A DNA stretch of 64,000 nt from CAVPCZ01 sp963702445 (GTDB taxonomy: Bacteria; Bacteroidota; Ignavibacteria; UBA10030; UBA6906). This document shows positions 16,932 to 24,895 of this stretch, piece after piece. The translations under genes were made by a program, and so were the position numbers. The notes below the pieces were generated by a model. It worked only from the letters and a program-made list of their open reading frames with translations. It had not been told where the DNA came from and did no database searches. The DNA lies in NCBI GenBank assembly GCA_963702445.1, contig CAVPCZ010000012.1, positions 186,001-250,000 on the forward strand, read 5' to 3'. Position 1 is the stretch's first letter; each line of letters starts with the position of its first letter.

Positions 16932-18224
16932 TTACGCGTCTCCTTTCCTCGGGTCGGTGATCATGCCCGTGAGTGCAGACGCCGCAGCGACCGCGGGTGA
17001 GCAGAGAAAGACTTCCGATTGGGGGTTTCCCATCCGGCCTTTGAAATTCCGGTTTGTGGTGGACAGCGCCACTTCTCCGTCGCCGAGCGCGCCTTCATGG
17101 ACACCGAGACAGGGGCCGCAGCCGGGATTCATCACCACGGCGCCCGCGCGCATGAGATCGGCGATATATCCCTGTTCGAGCGCACGCTGGTAGATCCGGC
17201 CCGAGGCGGGAAAAACCAGCATGCGTGTTTCCCGGGCGACCTTTTTCCCGCGCACAATATCCGCTGCGGTGGCAATATCGTCCAGCCTGCCGTTGGTACA
17301 CGATCCGATCACCACCTGGTTGACGCGTTTGCCGAGCACCTGGCCCACCGGCTTGACATTGTCCACCGTGTGCGGACAGGCCACCTGGGGCTCCAGGGTC
17401 GAGACATCGATCGGGATCACCTTTTCATACACGGCATCCGGATCCGGAAGCACCGGGTCGACCGGATCCTTCACTCCCGCTTCTTCGCGGAGATAGTGAA
17501 GTGTTTCCCGGTCGGCGGGAACGATGCCGGAGGTCGCGCCGGCTTCCACGGACATGTTGCAGATCACGAGACGCCCGGAGGTCGGCATCGCGTCGATTGT
17601 TTCCCCGTGAAACTCAATCACGCGGAAATTCGCGCCCTGTGCCGTAAGCAGACCGATCAGATGAAGAATCAAATCCTTGGGTCCGACCATGGGCCTGAAC
17701 GATCCGCGAACCTCAATCTTGATCGTGGCGGGCACTTCCACATTGACCGCGTGCCCCAGCGTCCAGACGCTGGCCATCTCTGTGGCGCCGATGCCGAAGG
17801 CAAAAGCCCCGAGAGCCCCATGGCTCGTGGTGTGGGAGTCCGTTCCGACAACCACCGCGCCGGGACGGACGTAGCCGCTTTCGGGCAGGATCTGGTGGCA
17901 GATTCCGCCGAGGTCTCCGCGGATGTCGTGAAACTTGCTTATCGTATGGCGCGCAACAAAATCGCGCACTTTCTTCTGGTTCGTGGCGGTTTTCGGCGAT
18001 TCCGCGGGCACCCGGTGGTCGAAAATGATGGCGACCCGCGAGGAATCCCACACCTTCGGCTCGAGCCCGGTGTCCCTGTAGATTTCGAGAAACTGATTGA
18101 TCACCAGCGCGGCATTCTCATGCGACATCGCCAGATCCACCTTCGGCTCCAGCACGTCGCCGGCCCGGACAGAGTGCAGACCGCTTGCGCGGGCCAGGAT
18201 TTTTTCAACAACGGTCATGCCCAT
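16932..18224 (-). CDS. aconitase-superfamily hydratase large subunit (LeuC/HacA type)
   Basis: This 430-residue iron-sulfur subunit belongs to the shorter LeuC2/HacA group. The [4Fe-4S] ligands are in VIGSCTNGR and NPGCGPCLG; GTDSHTTSHGALGAFAFGIG and FKGRMGN are also conserved. With the small subunit it should isomerise a 2-hydroxy acid to a 3-hydroxy acid through an unsaturated intermediate. Candidates are isopropylmalate, citrate, homocitrate or citramalate/3-methylmalate. AAAGGA lies five bases before ATG 18224. The gene is 18 bases downstream of the CoA-transferase gene. The specific substrate is open; context favours citramalate or citrate. Confidence 0.9.
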   Translation of the reverse strand: MGMTVVEKILARASGLHSVRAGDVLEPKVDLAMSHENAALVINQFLEIYRDTGLEPKVWDSSRVAIIFDHRVPAESPKTATNQKKVRDFVARHTISKFHDIRGDLGGICHQILPESGYVRPGAVVVGTDSHTTSHGALGAFAFGIGATEMASVWTLGHAVNVEVPATIKIEVRGSFRPMVGPKDLILHLIGLLTAQGANFRVIEFHGETIDAMPTSGRLVICNMSVEAGATSGIVPADRETLHYLREEAGVKDPVDPVLPDPDAVYEKVIPIDVSTLEPQVACPHTVDNVKPVGQVLGKRVNQVVIGSCTNGRLDDIATAADIVRGKKVARETRMLVFPASGRIYQRALEQGYIADLMRAGAVVMNPGCGPCLGVHEGALGDGEVALSTTNRNFKGRMGNPQSEVFLCSPAVAAASALTGMITDPRKGDA

Positions 18225-18242
18225 GGTGGTCCTTTGATGTTC

Positions 18243-19436
18243 CTAGACGATCTTCTGTTGTTTCAGTTCCGCCACCTGTTCAGGAGAATAGCCCAGCTTC
18301 CCGAGCACCTCCGCGGTGTGCTCTCCCAGTGCGGGCGGCGGGGTCGACACCACGCCCGGCGTCTTCTCGAATTTTGCGGTCAGATTGAAGAGCGGAATGT
18401 CACCGATGCCGTCCGCATGCACCGTGGCGAAGGTCTCGCGGTGCGCCACCTGCGCCTGAACCATCGCCTGGTGGAGTGTGAGGATGGCGCCCGAAGGCAC
18501 ATCGCGCCCGTTCAGCGCTGCCACCCAGTAGGCGGTCTCCTGCTCTTTGAGTTTCGCCTCCAGCAGCGGCGTGAGGGCCTTCCTGTTCTTCTTCCGTGTA
18601 TCGCGCTCCTGAAACCGCGGGTCGGTCTTCAGTCCGGGAACGCCCAGGACGTCGGCCACCGCTTCCCATTGTTCCTGTTTGTTGGCAGCGATATTGATGA
18701 ACCCGTCTTTCGTGGTGAAGACACCGGAGGGTGCCGCGGTGAAGTTGTCGTTTCCCATCAGCACCGGTTGCTGGCCGCCGATCATCAGGTTGGCCACCAC
18801 CCATCCCATCAGCGGCATGATCGAATCGAGCAGCGCCACATCGATCGCCTGTCCTTCGCCGGACCGTTCACGCCAGTAGAGCGCGGCCATGATCGCAAAG
18901 GCGGCGTTGAGTCCCCCGACGGTGTCGCACACCGGAAATCCGGCGCGCAGGGGACTCAGCCGTTCATCGCCGTTGATCGCCATTTCGCCGCTCAGTCCCT
19001 GGATGATCTGGTCGTATGCGGGCTTGAGCGCATCGGGGCCCGTCTGTCCGAAGCCCGAAATTCCGCAGTACACGAGGCGGGGGTTGATGGCGCGAAGCAC
19101 GTTGTACCCCAACCCGAGCCGCCCCATCACATCGGGGCGGAAGTTCTCGACGACCACATCGGCGCTGCCGGCCAGTTTCTTGAAGATGTCTTTGCCTTCG
19201 GGGGCTTTCAGATTGAGCGTCAGCGACTTCTTGTTGGCGTTCTGCGCAAGAAAGCTGGTGCCCATGAGCATCCTGTTGTATTCCGGCACGCATCCGAGTT
19301 TCCGGGCGAGGTCGCCGTCGGTCGGATTTTCCACTTTGATCACCTCCGCGCCCAGGAGCGCGAGGTGCAGCGTCGCAAACGGGCCCGAAAGCACGTTCGT
19401 CAGGTCCAGCACGGTGATTCCCTGAAGGAGTTTCAT
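18243..19436 (-). CDS. family III (CaiB/BaiF) CoA-transferase
   Basis: This 397-residue protein has the interlocked-ring CoA-transferase pattern: VLDLTNVLSGPFATLHLALLG at the N-terminus, VVENFRPDVMGRLGLGY, PRLVYCGISGFGQTGP, the catalytic Asp171 in PVCDTVGGLNAAF, and GEHTAEVLGKLGYSPEQVAEL at the end. Such enzymes move CoA between two carboxylic acids. The start overlaps the stop of the HMG-CoA-lyase-like gene (ATGA), implying joint action. The natural pairing is activation of a hydroxy acid such as citramalate (or citrate) followed by cleavage, or the reverse. A comparable pair is known in Chloroflexus (succinyl-CoA:D-citramalate CoA-transferase with R-citramalyl-CoA lyase). Confidence 0.92.
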   Translation of the reverse strand: MKLLQGITVLDLTNVLSGPFATLHLALLGAEVIKVENPTDGDLARKLGCVPEYNRMLMGTSFLAQNANKKSLTLNLKAPEGKDIFKKLAGSADVVVENFRPDVMGRLGLGYNVLRAINPRLVYCGISGFGQTGPDALKPAYDQIIQGLSGEMAINGDERLSPLRAGFPVCDTVGGLNAAFAIMAALYWRERSGEGQAIDVALLDSIMPLMGWVVANLMIGGQQPVLMGNDNFTAAPSGVFTTKDGFINIAANKQEQWEAVADVLGVPGLKTDPRFQERDTRKKNRKALTPLLEAKLKEQETAYWVAALNGRDVPSGAILTLHQAMVQAQVAHRETFATVHADGIGDIPLFNLTAKFEKTPGVVSTPPPALGEHTAEVLGKLGYSPEQVAELKQQKIV

Positions 19437-20356
19437 GTATGGCGTCCGTGGGGGATCCCCCCCGTTTTGTATACCGTTCCCGGCATGTCACGCTGGAACC
19501 ATTCCGCGAAGCTGTGCGCCACATCGAGAAGTCCGTGCAGGTGCACGTCGTTCCTGATTCCCATGCGCTGCCACATATGCACGAGGTCCTCCGTGCAGAC
19601 GTTGCCTCCCGCGACTTTGGTGAACGGGCAGCCGCCGAGGCCGGCAATGGACGACTCAAATGTGCTCACCCCGGCCGACATCGCGGCGTGGCAATTCGCC
19701 AGGCCCATGCCGTAGGTGTTGTGGAAGTGGCAGGCCAGCTCGAGGCTGTCGTCGACAGCCAGCACGGATTCGTACATGCGTTTCACCCGGTCGGGTGATG
19801 CATGGCCTGCGGTATCGGCAAGGCTGATCTGGCGGAGGCCCGCGCCGGCGTACCGCCGGACGATTTCGAGAACCCGGTCCTGCGGCACCGCCCCTTCGAA
19901 CCCGCACCCGAAAGCGGACTGGACCGACACCTGCACCTGTTTCTTCTCCGCGATCGCCCGCTGTGCGGTGGCGATGATCCGTTCCGTCGCGTCGGCGACG
20001 GACATACCGGTGTTTTTCATGCTGTGGGTTTCGCTGGCGGACACGCCGAGGCAGTACATCTGCACGCCGCAGGCAAGACCGCGCTCCAGTCCCTTCTCAT
20101 TCAGCACGAGTGCCGAGAGGATCACCCCCGGCGGGACGGCGTTCGGTGCCGAGAGGATCTGAAAGAGACGGTCGGTGTCCGCCATTTGCGGCACTTTGAC
20201 CGGGTGCACAAAGGAACCGACCTGGATGATATCGACCCCGGTGGCGGCGAGGGCGCGGATCCACTCCGTTTTCTGTTCCGTCGGAACGGTCTGCTTTTCC
20301 ATCTGCAGCCCGTCCCGGAGTCCGACTTCATGCAGAATCCGTGTCCCCGTACTCAT
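19433..20356 (-). CDS. HMG-CoA lyase-family (DRE-TIM) acyl-CoA lyase, candidate citramalyl-CoA lyase
   Basis: This 307-residue metal-dependent lyase has EVGLRDGLQMEKQTVPT at the substrate end, FVHPVKVPQM, SAFGCGFEGAVP, CHFHNTYGMGLAN (metal ligands) and the catalytic cysteine loop GLGGCPFTKVAGGNVCTEDLV (Cys in GGCPF). Family members split 3-hydroxy-3-methylacyl-CoAs such as HMG-CoA or citramalyl-CoA. A longer open frame to 20728 runs inside the dehydrogenase gene and is rejected; the ATG at 20356 overlaps that gene's stop by ATGA. Coupling to a CoA-transferase and aconitase-type genes favours citramalyl-CoA (acetyl-CoA plus pyruvate) or a citryl-CoA-like substrate over HMG-CoA. Confidence 0.88.
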   Translation of the reverse strand: MSTGTRILHEVGLRDGLQMEKQTVPTEQKTEWIRALAATGVDIIQVGSFVHPVKVPQMADTDRLFQILSAPNAVPPGVILSALVLNEKGLERGLACGVQMYCLGVSASETHSMKNTGMSVADATERIIATAQRAIAEKKQVQVSVQSAFGCGFEGAVPQDRVLEIVRRYAGAGLRQISLADTAGHASPDRVKRMYESVLAVDDSLELACHFHNTYGMGLANCHAAMSAGVSTFESSIAGLGGCPFTKVAGGNVCTEDLVHMWQRMGIRNDVHLHGLLDVAHSFAEWFQRDMPGTVYKTGGIPHGRHT

Positions 20357-21471
20357 AGCCGGTCCGCGATGGCCTCCGCCATCTCCATGGTGCTGTTGCC
20401 GCCCCCCATGTCGTAGGTCCGGATCCGCCCTTCCTTGATCACCGCTGCCGTTGCCTGTTCGATTCGCGTCCCCTTCTCCGTCTCGCCGAGCCAGTCCAGC
20501 ATCATCTTTGCGGCCAGAATTGTGGCGATGGGATTCACCTTGTACTGGCCCGCGTATTTGGGCGCGGAGCCGTGTGAGGGTTCGAAGACCGCAAGGCGGT
20601 GACCGATATTGCCCGAACACCCGAAGCCGAGTCCGCCGACCATCTGGGCCGCAAGATCCGAGATGATATCCCCATAGAGATTCGGCGCGACAAGCACGTC
20701 GTAGCTGAAAGGGTTCTTGAGGAGCCACATGCAGATGGCATCCACGTTGGCTTCGTCGAAATGGATTTCCGGGTATTCACGCGCGACTTTCTTCGCCTCG
20801 TCCAGGAACAGTCCGTCCGTTGCGCGGACGACATTGGCTTTGTGGACGATCGTCACCTTGCGGCGATGGAATTTTCTGGCGAACTCGAACGCCGCGCGCA
20901 CGATGCGGTCGGATCCCCGTTTCGTGTTGATCTTGCAGGATACCGCGTACTGGTCACCCGCAAGATCCCGGAACGCCCCGAAGGGTTTCGAAAGCCTGAC
21001 AAGCACCTCGGAGAGTTCCCTGGGGACGGGGTTGAATTCCACCCCGGCGTACAGGTCTTCCGTATTCTCGCGGAACACGACGAGGTTGATGCCGTCTTTC
21101 AGGTTCAGCGGGTTGCCCCCGTACGCCTTGCAGGGCCGCAGGCAGATATACAGATCGAACATCTGCCGCATGCGGACGATCGGCGACCGGTAGATCAGTC
21201 CTTTCCCCTGGAGATCCGGCACCAGTTCGCTTTCCGCCGCCTTCACGGGCTTTGACGTGATTGCGCCGAACATGGCCGCGTTGACCCGGCGCAGGAGCTC
21301 AATGGTGCGCTGGGGAAACGCATCACCTTCCTTGCACCAGAACTCCCATCCGATGTCGCCGTGGATATATTCGGCATCCAGCTGAATCCTGTCGAGGACG
21401 ACACGTGTGGCGTCCATGACATCTTTCCCGATGCCGTCCCCCGGCAGCCAGGCGATCGTGTATTTGCTCAT
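20353..21471 (-). CDS. isocitrate/isopropylmalate dehydrogenase-family beta-decarboxylating dehydrogenase
   Basis: This 372-residue enzyme has IAWLPGDGIGKDVMDATR, the substrate loop YRSPIVRMRQMFDLYICLRP, VVFRENTEDLYAGVEF, IVHKANVVRATDGLF, the metal-binding Asp region in APNLYGDIISDLAAQMVGGLG, and VFEPSHGSAPKYAGQ. The family oxidises and decarboxylates a 2-hydroxy-3-carboxy acid with NAD(P). The Ser in SPIVRMR recalls isocitrate- and homoisocitrate-type enzymes rather than LeuB. In this operon the substrate could be isocitrate (giving 2-oxoglutarate) or 3-methylmalate (giving 2-oxobutyrate). It is the first of five tightly coupled genes ending in the hydratase subunits. Confidence 0.9.
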   Translation of the reverse strand: MSKYTIAWLPGDGIGKDVMDATRVVLDRIQLDAEYIHGDIGWEFWCKEGDAFPQRTIELLRRVNAAMFGAITSKPVKAAESELVPDLQGKGLIYRSPIVRMRQMFDLYICLRPCKAYGGNPLNLKDGINLVVFRENTEDLYAGVEFNPVPRELSEVLVRLSKPFGAFRDLAGDQYAVSCKINTKRGSDRIVRAAFEFARKFHRRKVTIVHKANVVRATDGLFLDEAKKVAREYPEIHFDEANVDAICMWLLKNPFSYDVLVAPNLYGDIISDLAAQMVGGLGFGCSGNIGHRLAVFEPSHGSAPKYAGQYKVNPIATILAAKMMLDWLGETEKGTRIEQATAAVIKEGRIRTYDMGGGNSTMEMAEAIADRL

Positions 21472-21501
21472 CGTGGTCCGTTTGCTCCGTATTTGTTCCG
21501 G

Positions 21502-21753
21502 TCAGTCCGCCATTCCCGTCTCCAGGTCCCTCTGGAGCTGCAATTCGTCGAGTTCTTTCCGGAGGGTGTCGGCATGCCCCTGTTCCATGGCGGCCAGCCC
21601 GAGGAGCATGCGTTGTGTATGGGCATTTCCCGCATGGTCGGCGGCAAGCCGATAATACTCGCGCGCCTCCACCTCGTCGGCGATGGCCAGCTCGAGGATG
21701 TCCTGCAGGGACATATCGTTCCAGTTAAGCTTGTCGTGCGGTGGGTGTGCCAT
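21502..21753 (-). CDS. half-ferritin-like small protein with EXXH motif
   Basis: This 83-residue protein contains one antiparallel two-helix half of a rubrerythrin/ferritin-like bundle: AIADEVEAREYYRLAADHAG (helix 1) and LLGLAAMEQGHADTLRKEL (helix 2, Glu57 and His60). Carboxylate and His residues are placed as for a di-iron site. A full ferritin has four helices, so this would need to dimerise or pair with the product of the next gene, as encapsulated ferritins do. It lies three bases downstream of that gene (22005-21757) and between the oxidoreductase and dehydrogenase genes. Role in iron or peroxide handling is inferred. Confidence 0.75.
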   Translation of the reverse strand: MAHPPHDKLNWNDMSLQDILELAIADEVEAREYYRLAADHAGNAHTQRMLLGLAAMEQGHADTLRKELDELQLQRDLETGMAD

Positions 21754-21756
21754 GGG

Positions 21757-22005
21757 TCATGCGAAGCTGTCGTTGATTCGGTTTGTCACATTGAGCTTCA
21801 CGAGAAGAATTTCGCGCTTCTCGCGCAGGAGCCGCAACCCTCTCTCCCTCTCGGCGATCAGGGTTTCGAGGAGCTCCTTCACATCGGGGTAGTCGCACCG
21901 GGAGGCATACCCTCGGTACTCCTGAATCGTCTGTTCCTCCCGATGTTCGGCCACTTCCAGTGCGTTACAGAGCCCGTTGCACGAATGCACGCATTGGGAA
22001 TCCAT
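21757..22005 (-). CDS. second half-ferritin-like small protein with Cys-rich N-terminus
   Basis: This 82-residue, mostly helical protein has a two-helix pattern (EVAEHREEQTIQEYRGYA and DVKELLETLIAERERGLRLL) like its neighbour. The His of the second EXXH is replaced (ERERG). The N-terminus carries three evenly spaced cysteines (Cys5, Cys9, Cys13: CVHSCNGLC), which could bind a metal or cluster. I do not recognise a named family. It follows the oxidoreductase gamma gene by 68 bases and precedes the other half-ferritin gene by three. The two may form a hetero-oligomer (inference). Confidence 0.65.
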   Translation of the reverse strand: MDSQCVHSCNGLCNALEVAEHREEQTIQEYRGYASRCDYPDVKELLETLIAERERGLRLLREKREILLVKLNVTNRINDSFA

Positions 22006-22073
22006 ACGTTCTCCTCGCTCTTCTGTCTGTCTCTCTCCCTGCCGGCCACGTGTCCGGCCCGCGGCGCTTCCGC

Positions 22074-22625
22074 TCAGGCCATTGCCGGCGACCCGGCCAG
22101 CTCGATACCTCTCCGCAACGCCTGTTCATTGAGGGGAAGCAGGTGATGGTACCGTTCGGGGAGCACTTTGTGCATCGCCTTCATGATGGAGTCGATATCC
22201 ACCACGTGCGTACGTTCAATGAAGGCGCCCAGCACGATCATATTCAGGACTTTGGTATTCTTCATTTTCACCGCTTCTTCACCCGCGGCGATCGGGACAA
22301 TCCGTATGTCCGTACGGGTGGGCGGCGCGATGATGCTCGTGGAATCGTACAGCAGGACCCCGCCGGGCTTCACCGCTTTTTCGAACTTCTCCAGCGAGGG
22401 CTGGTTCAGCGCGATCACCGTGTCGAAGACCGTCACAATCGGCGAGCTGATGCGGGAGTCCGAAACAATGACGATGCAATTGGCCGTGCCCCCCCGCATT
22501 TCTGGTCCGTACGACGGCATCCAGGTGACTTCCTTCTTCTCAATCATGCCGGCGTATCCCAGAGCCATCCCCATGGAGAGGACCCCCTGTCCGCCAAACC
22601 CGGCGATCAAAAGTTCATGCGTCAT
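22074..22625 (-). CDS. 2-oxoacid:ferredoxin oxidoreductase, gamma subunit
   Basis: This 183-residue subunit shows the gamma-family signature LLIAGFGGQGVLSMGMALGYA, SYGPEMRGGTANCIVIVSD and FDTVIALNQPSLEKFE. It helps bind CoA in four-subunit 2-oxoacid:ferredoxin oxidoreductases, which convert a 2-oxoacid and CoA to acyl-CoA, CO2 and reduced ferredoxin. It lies 44 bases after the beta gene in the order delta-alpha-beta-gamma. Confidence 0.95.
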   Translation of the reverse strand: MTHELLIAGFGGQGVLSMGMALGYAGMIEKKEVTWMPSYGPEMRGGTANCIVIVSDSRISSPIVTVFDTVIALNQPSLEKFEKAVKPGGVLLYDSTSIIAPPTRTDIRIVPIAAGEEAVKMKNTKVLNMIVLGAFIERTHVVDIDSIMKAMHKVLPERYHHLLPLNEQALRRGIELAGSPAMA

Positions 22626-22669
22626 GATGTTGTCCTTGCCATTCGTCGTTCAGCGGTGATGATCCGTGC

Positions 22670-23455
22670 TTATTTTGGCGTGCGGAGATCACCGGTCGGG
22701 TAGAGCGGCAACATATTCTCGACGAGCCACTTGTTCGACTGTACCGGCGTCATTTTCCATCCGGAGGGGCAGTTGGACACCACCTCCACGAAACATGTTC
22801 CTTTGTGTTCTTTCTGGTACTGGAACGATTTCGTAATCGCCTTCTTCAGCTGGCGCACCGCGTTGGGCGTGTGGACCGTCTGGCGTGTCACGTAGGCCAC
22901 TCCCGGCAGCAGGGCGATCATGTCGGCGATCTTCAGGGGGAACCCCGCCGTTTCCACAGTGCGCCCTTCGGGTGACGTGGACGTCTTCATCCCCAGCAGG
23001 CTGGTGGGCGCCATCTGTCCGCCGGTCATGCCGTAGATGCCATTGTTGATGAACAGCATGAGGATGTTTTCCCCGCGATTGCAGGTGTGGATGGTTTCGG
23101 CGGTCCCTATCGCGGCGAGATCACCGTCACCCTGATAGGAAAAGACATACCGGTCCGGCAGGAGACGTTTCACGGCGGTGGCCACCGCGCTGGCGCGCCC
23201 GTGGGCGGCTTCCTGCATGTCAATGTTCATATAGTGATAGGCAAACACGGAGCAGCCGACAGGTGCGACACCGATGGTGCGCTCCGCGATCTGCAGTTCG
23301 TCGAGCACTTCCATAAGCACGCGGTGGACGACGCTGTGTCCGCACCCCGGACAGTAGTGAAAGCGCGCATCGGTCAGCGTGTCGGGTCTTTCGTACACAC
23401 ATTCCATCGCTTCCGTCTCACCTGCGGCCGGTTCCTGAACGAGTTCCTGTGCCAT
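22670..23455 (-). CDS. 2-oxoacid:ferredoxin oxidoreductase, beta (TPP-binding) subunit
   Basis: This subunit of about 261 residues binds thiamine diphosphate. The key stretches are YCPGCGHSVVHRVLMEVLDE, GCSVFAYHYMN, SYQGDGDLAAIGTAETIHT and FINNGIYGMTGGQMAPTSLL. It carries only the two N-terminal CPGC cysteines, and the other clusters are on the delta subunit. The start is the ATG at 23455, one base after the alpha stop (TGACATG), with GGAGG in the alpha tail; a ten-codon longer frame is less likely. The sequence resembles VorA/KorB-type subunits for branched-chain or larger 2-oxoacids rather than pyruvate-only enzymes. Confidence 0.95.
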   Translation of the reverse strand: MAQELVQEPAAGETEAMECVYERPDTLTDARFHYCPGCGHSVVHRVLMEVLDELQIAERTIGVAPVGCSVFAYHYMNIDMQEAAHGRASAVATAVKRLLPDRYVFSYQGDGDLAAIGTAETIHTCNRGENILMLFINNGIYGMTGGQMAPTSLLGMKTSTSPEGRTVETAGFPLKIADMIALLPGVAYVTRQTVHTPNAVRQLKKAITKSFQYQKEHKGTCFVEVVSNCPSGWKMTPVQSNKWLVENMLPLYPTGDLRTPK

Positions 23456-23456
23456 G

Positions 23457-24551
23457 TCAGTTCGCCTCCACGGGGTGTTGCACACTGCGTATCGCCAGCC
23501 GGTCGAGGGCCGTCACCACTTCCTCGGGGGATGGGATGACGCCCCCCATACGGCCGGTAAAATGCACCGGAGCGCGTCCTTCAACGGCGAGACGGACATC
23601 CTCCACCATCTGACCCGCATTCATTTCCACCACGAGCACACCGCGGAGCCGGCCGGCGAGTGCGCGCAGCACATCGGACGGATAGGGCCAGAGCGTGATC
23701 GGACGAAGGAGGCCGACTTTCTTCCCCCCGGCGCGGGCCAGCTCCACAGCGCGGTGGGCAATGCGCGCGGCAAGCCCGAATGCGACGATCAGGTATTCCG
23801 CATCGTCGGCTTCAACGAGTTCATACCGCACCTCGCGTGCCGCGATCGTGCGGAATTTCTCCTGGAGCCTGAGGTTGACCTGTTCCATCTGTTCGGCCAG
23901 CATATGCAGCGAGGTGATAACATTCGGCGCGCGGTCCTTCGGTTTGCCGGTGGTCGCCCAGGGTTTGGGCGGAATATGGTCCGCCGGTGTGTAGTCGTGG
24001 TATTCGACCTTTTCCATCATCTGTCCCAGAGCGCCGTCGGAGAGTATCAGGACAGGCGTGCGATACCGGTCGGCCAGATCAAATCCATCAAAGACAAAAT
24101 CCGCCATTTCCTGCACACTGGAGGGCGCAAGCACCACGAGATTATAGTCACCGTGGCCGCCTCCCTTGACGGCCTGAAAATAATCGCCCTGCGAAGACTG
24201 GATGGTGCCGAGTCCGGGTCCGCCGCGGCTCACGTTCACCAGCAGACAGGGCACCTCCGCGGCGGCGATGTAGGAGATCCCTTCCTGCATAAGGCTGAAC
24301 CCGGGACTGGAGGAAGAGGTCATCACGCGTGCACCGGCGCCGCCGGCGCCGTACACCATATTGATGGACGCCACTTCACTTTCCGCCTGCAGGACAATCA
24401 TCCCCCGCTTTCGTCCCTCGTCGGTGAGGTACTCGAGAATTTCGGATTGTGGCGTGATGGGATAGCCAAAATAGGCCTGGCAGCCGGCGCGGATTGCCGC
24501 TTCCGCCAGCGCCTCGTTGCCTTTCATGAGTCTGATGTCACCCACGGTCAT
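23457..24551 (-). CDS. 2-oxoacid:ferredoxin oxidoreductase, alpha subunit (VorB/KorA-like)
   Basis: This 364-residue pyrimidine-domain subunit has KGNEALAEAAIRAGCQAYFG, YPITPQSEILEYLTDEG, ASINMVYGAGGAGARVMTSS, SRGGPGLGTIQSSQGDYFQA and VVEMNAGQMVEDVR. The closest pattern I know is the 3-methyl-2-oxobutanoate (VorB) or 2-oxoglutarate (KorA) type. It overlaps the upstream ferredoxin subunit gene by ATGA (24548-24551). Substrate could be 2-oxobutyrate, 2-oxoglutarate or branched-chain 2-oxoacids; the downstream genes make the first two attractive. Confidence 0.95.
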   Translation of the reverse strand: MTVGDIRLMKGNEALAEAAIRAGCQAYFGYPITPQSEILEYLTDEGRKRGMIVLQAESEVASINMVYGAGGAGARVMTSSSSPGFSLMQEGISYIAAAEVPCLLVNVSRGGPGLGTIQSSQGDYFQAVKGGGHGDYNLVVLAPSSVQEMADFVFDGFDLADRYRTPVLILSDGALGQMMEKVEYHDYTPADHIPPKPWATTGKPKDRAPNVITSLHMLAEQMEQVNLRLQEKFRTIAAREVRYELVEADDAEYLIVAFGLAARIAHRAVELARAGGKKVGLLRPITLWPYPSDVLRALAGRLRGVLVVEMNAGQMVEDVRLAVEGRAPVHFTGRMGGVIPSPEEVVTALDRLAIRSVQHPVEAN

Positions 24552-24850
24552 TTCCTTTCATCGGCAATGGTCACCGTAATGTTCTCAGTCACATTGGTGA
24601 TACGCGCGACGGGCACCTTTTCCTTCTTCTTTGTTTCGCGGTACACGGTAATGACGGCATCCGGACACACCAGCGCACAGTTGGTGCACCCCGTGCAGTT
24701 ATCCTGGATCAGGACCGCATAGTGGTAGCCCTGCGCGTTGATCTTCGGCGATAATTGCAGACTCCCCTGCGGGCACGCTTCGATGCAGAGCTCACAGCCT
24801 TTGCAGGTATCAACATCGAACTTCACTTTTCCTTTGGCCATCGACTCCAC
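24548..24850 (-). CDS. 2-oxoacid:ferredoxin oxidoreductase, delta (2[4Fe-4S] ferredoxin) subunit
   Basis: This 100-residue protein has two complete cluster motifs, CKGCELCIEACP and CTGCTNCALVCP, each with four cysteines. It moves electrons from the TPP site to external ferredoxin. Its tail of about 30 residues after the second cluster is charged. Translation may start at Met1 or Met4. It is the first gene of the four-subunit set and follows the methionine gamma-lyase-like gene by 45 bases. Confidence 0.94.
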   Translation of the reverse strand: MESMAKGKVKFDVDTCKGCELCIEACPQGSLQLSPKINAQGYHYAVLIQDNCTGCTNCALVCPDAVITVYRETKKKEKVPVARITNVTENITVTIADERK

Positions 24851-24895
24851 TCCTCGCTGTCTATGTCATGGGGACGGCACCGGCGGAGCCCGCCC

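Noticed and set aside
16423..18224. Leucine biosynthesis assignment (leuCD) for the hydratase pair
   Set aside because: No leuA is nearby and the operon partners are CoA-ester enzymes and a ferredoxin oxidoreductase. The name would mislead, so only the family is given.
17019..19715. 898-codon open frame on the plus strand
   Set aside because: It lies antisense across the hydratase, CoA-transferase and lyase genes, its translation is rich in His/Arg/Gly without any family motif, and the minus-strand genes are unambiguous.
19433..20728. 431-residue version of the HMG-CoA-lyase-type protein
   Set aside because: The first 124 residues read through the dehydrogenase gene in another frame and are Arg/Gly/His-rich. 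The ATG at 20356 fits the family start and the ATGA coupling.
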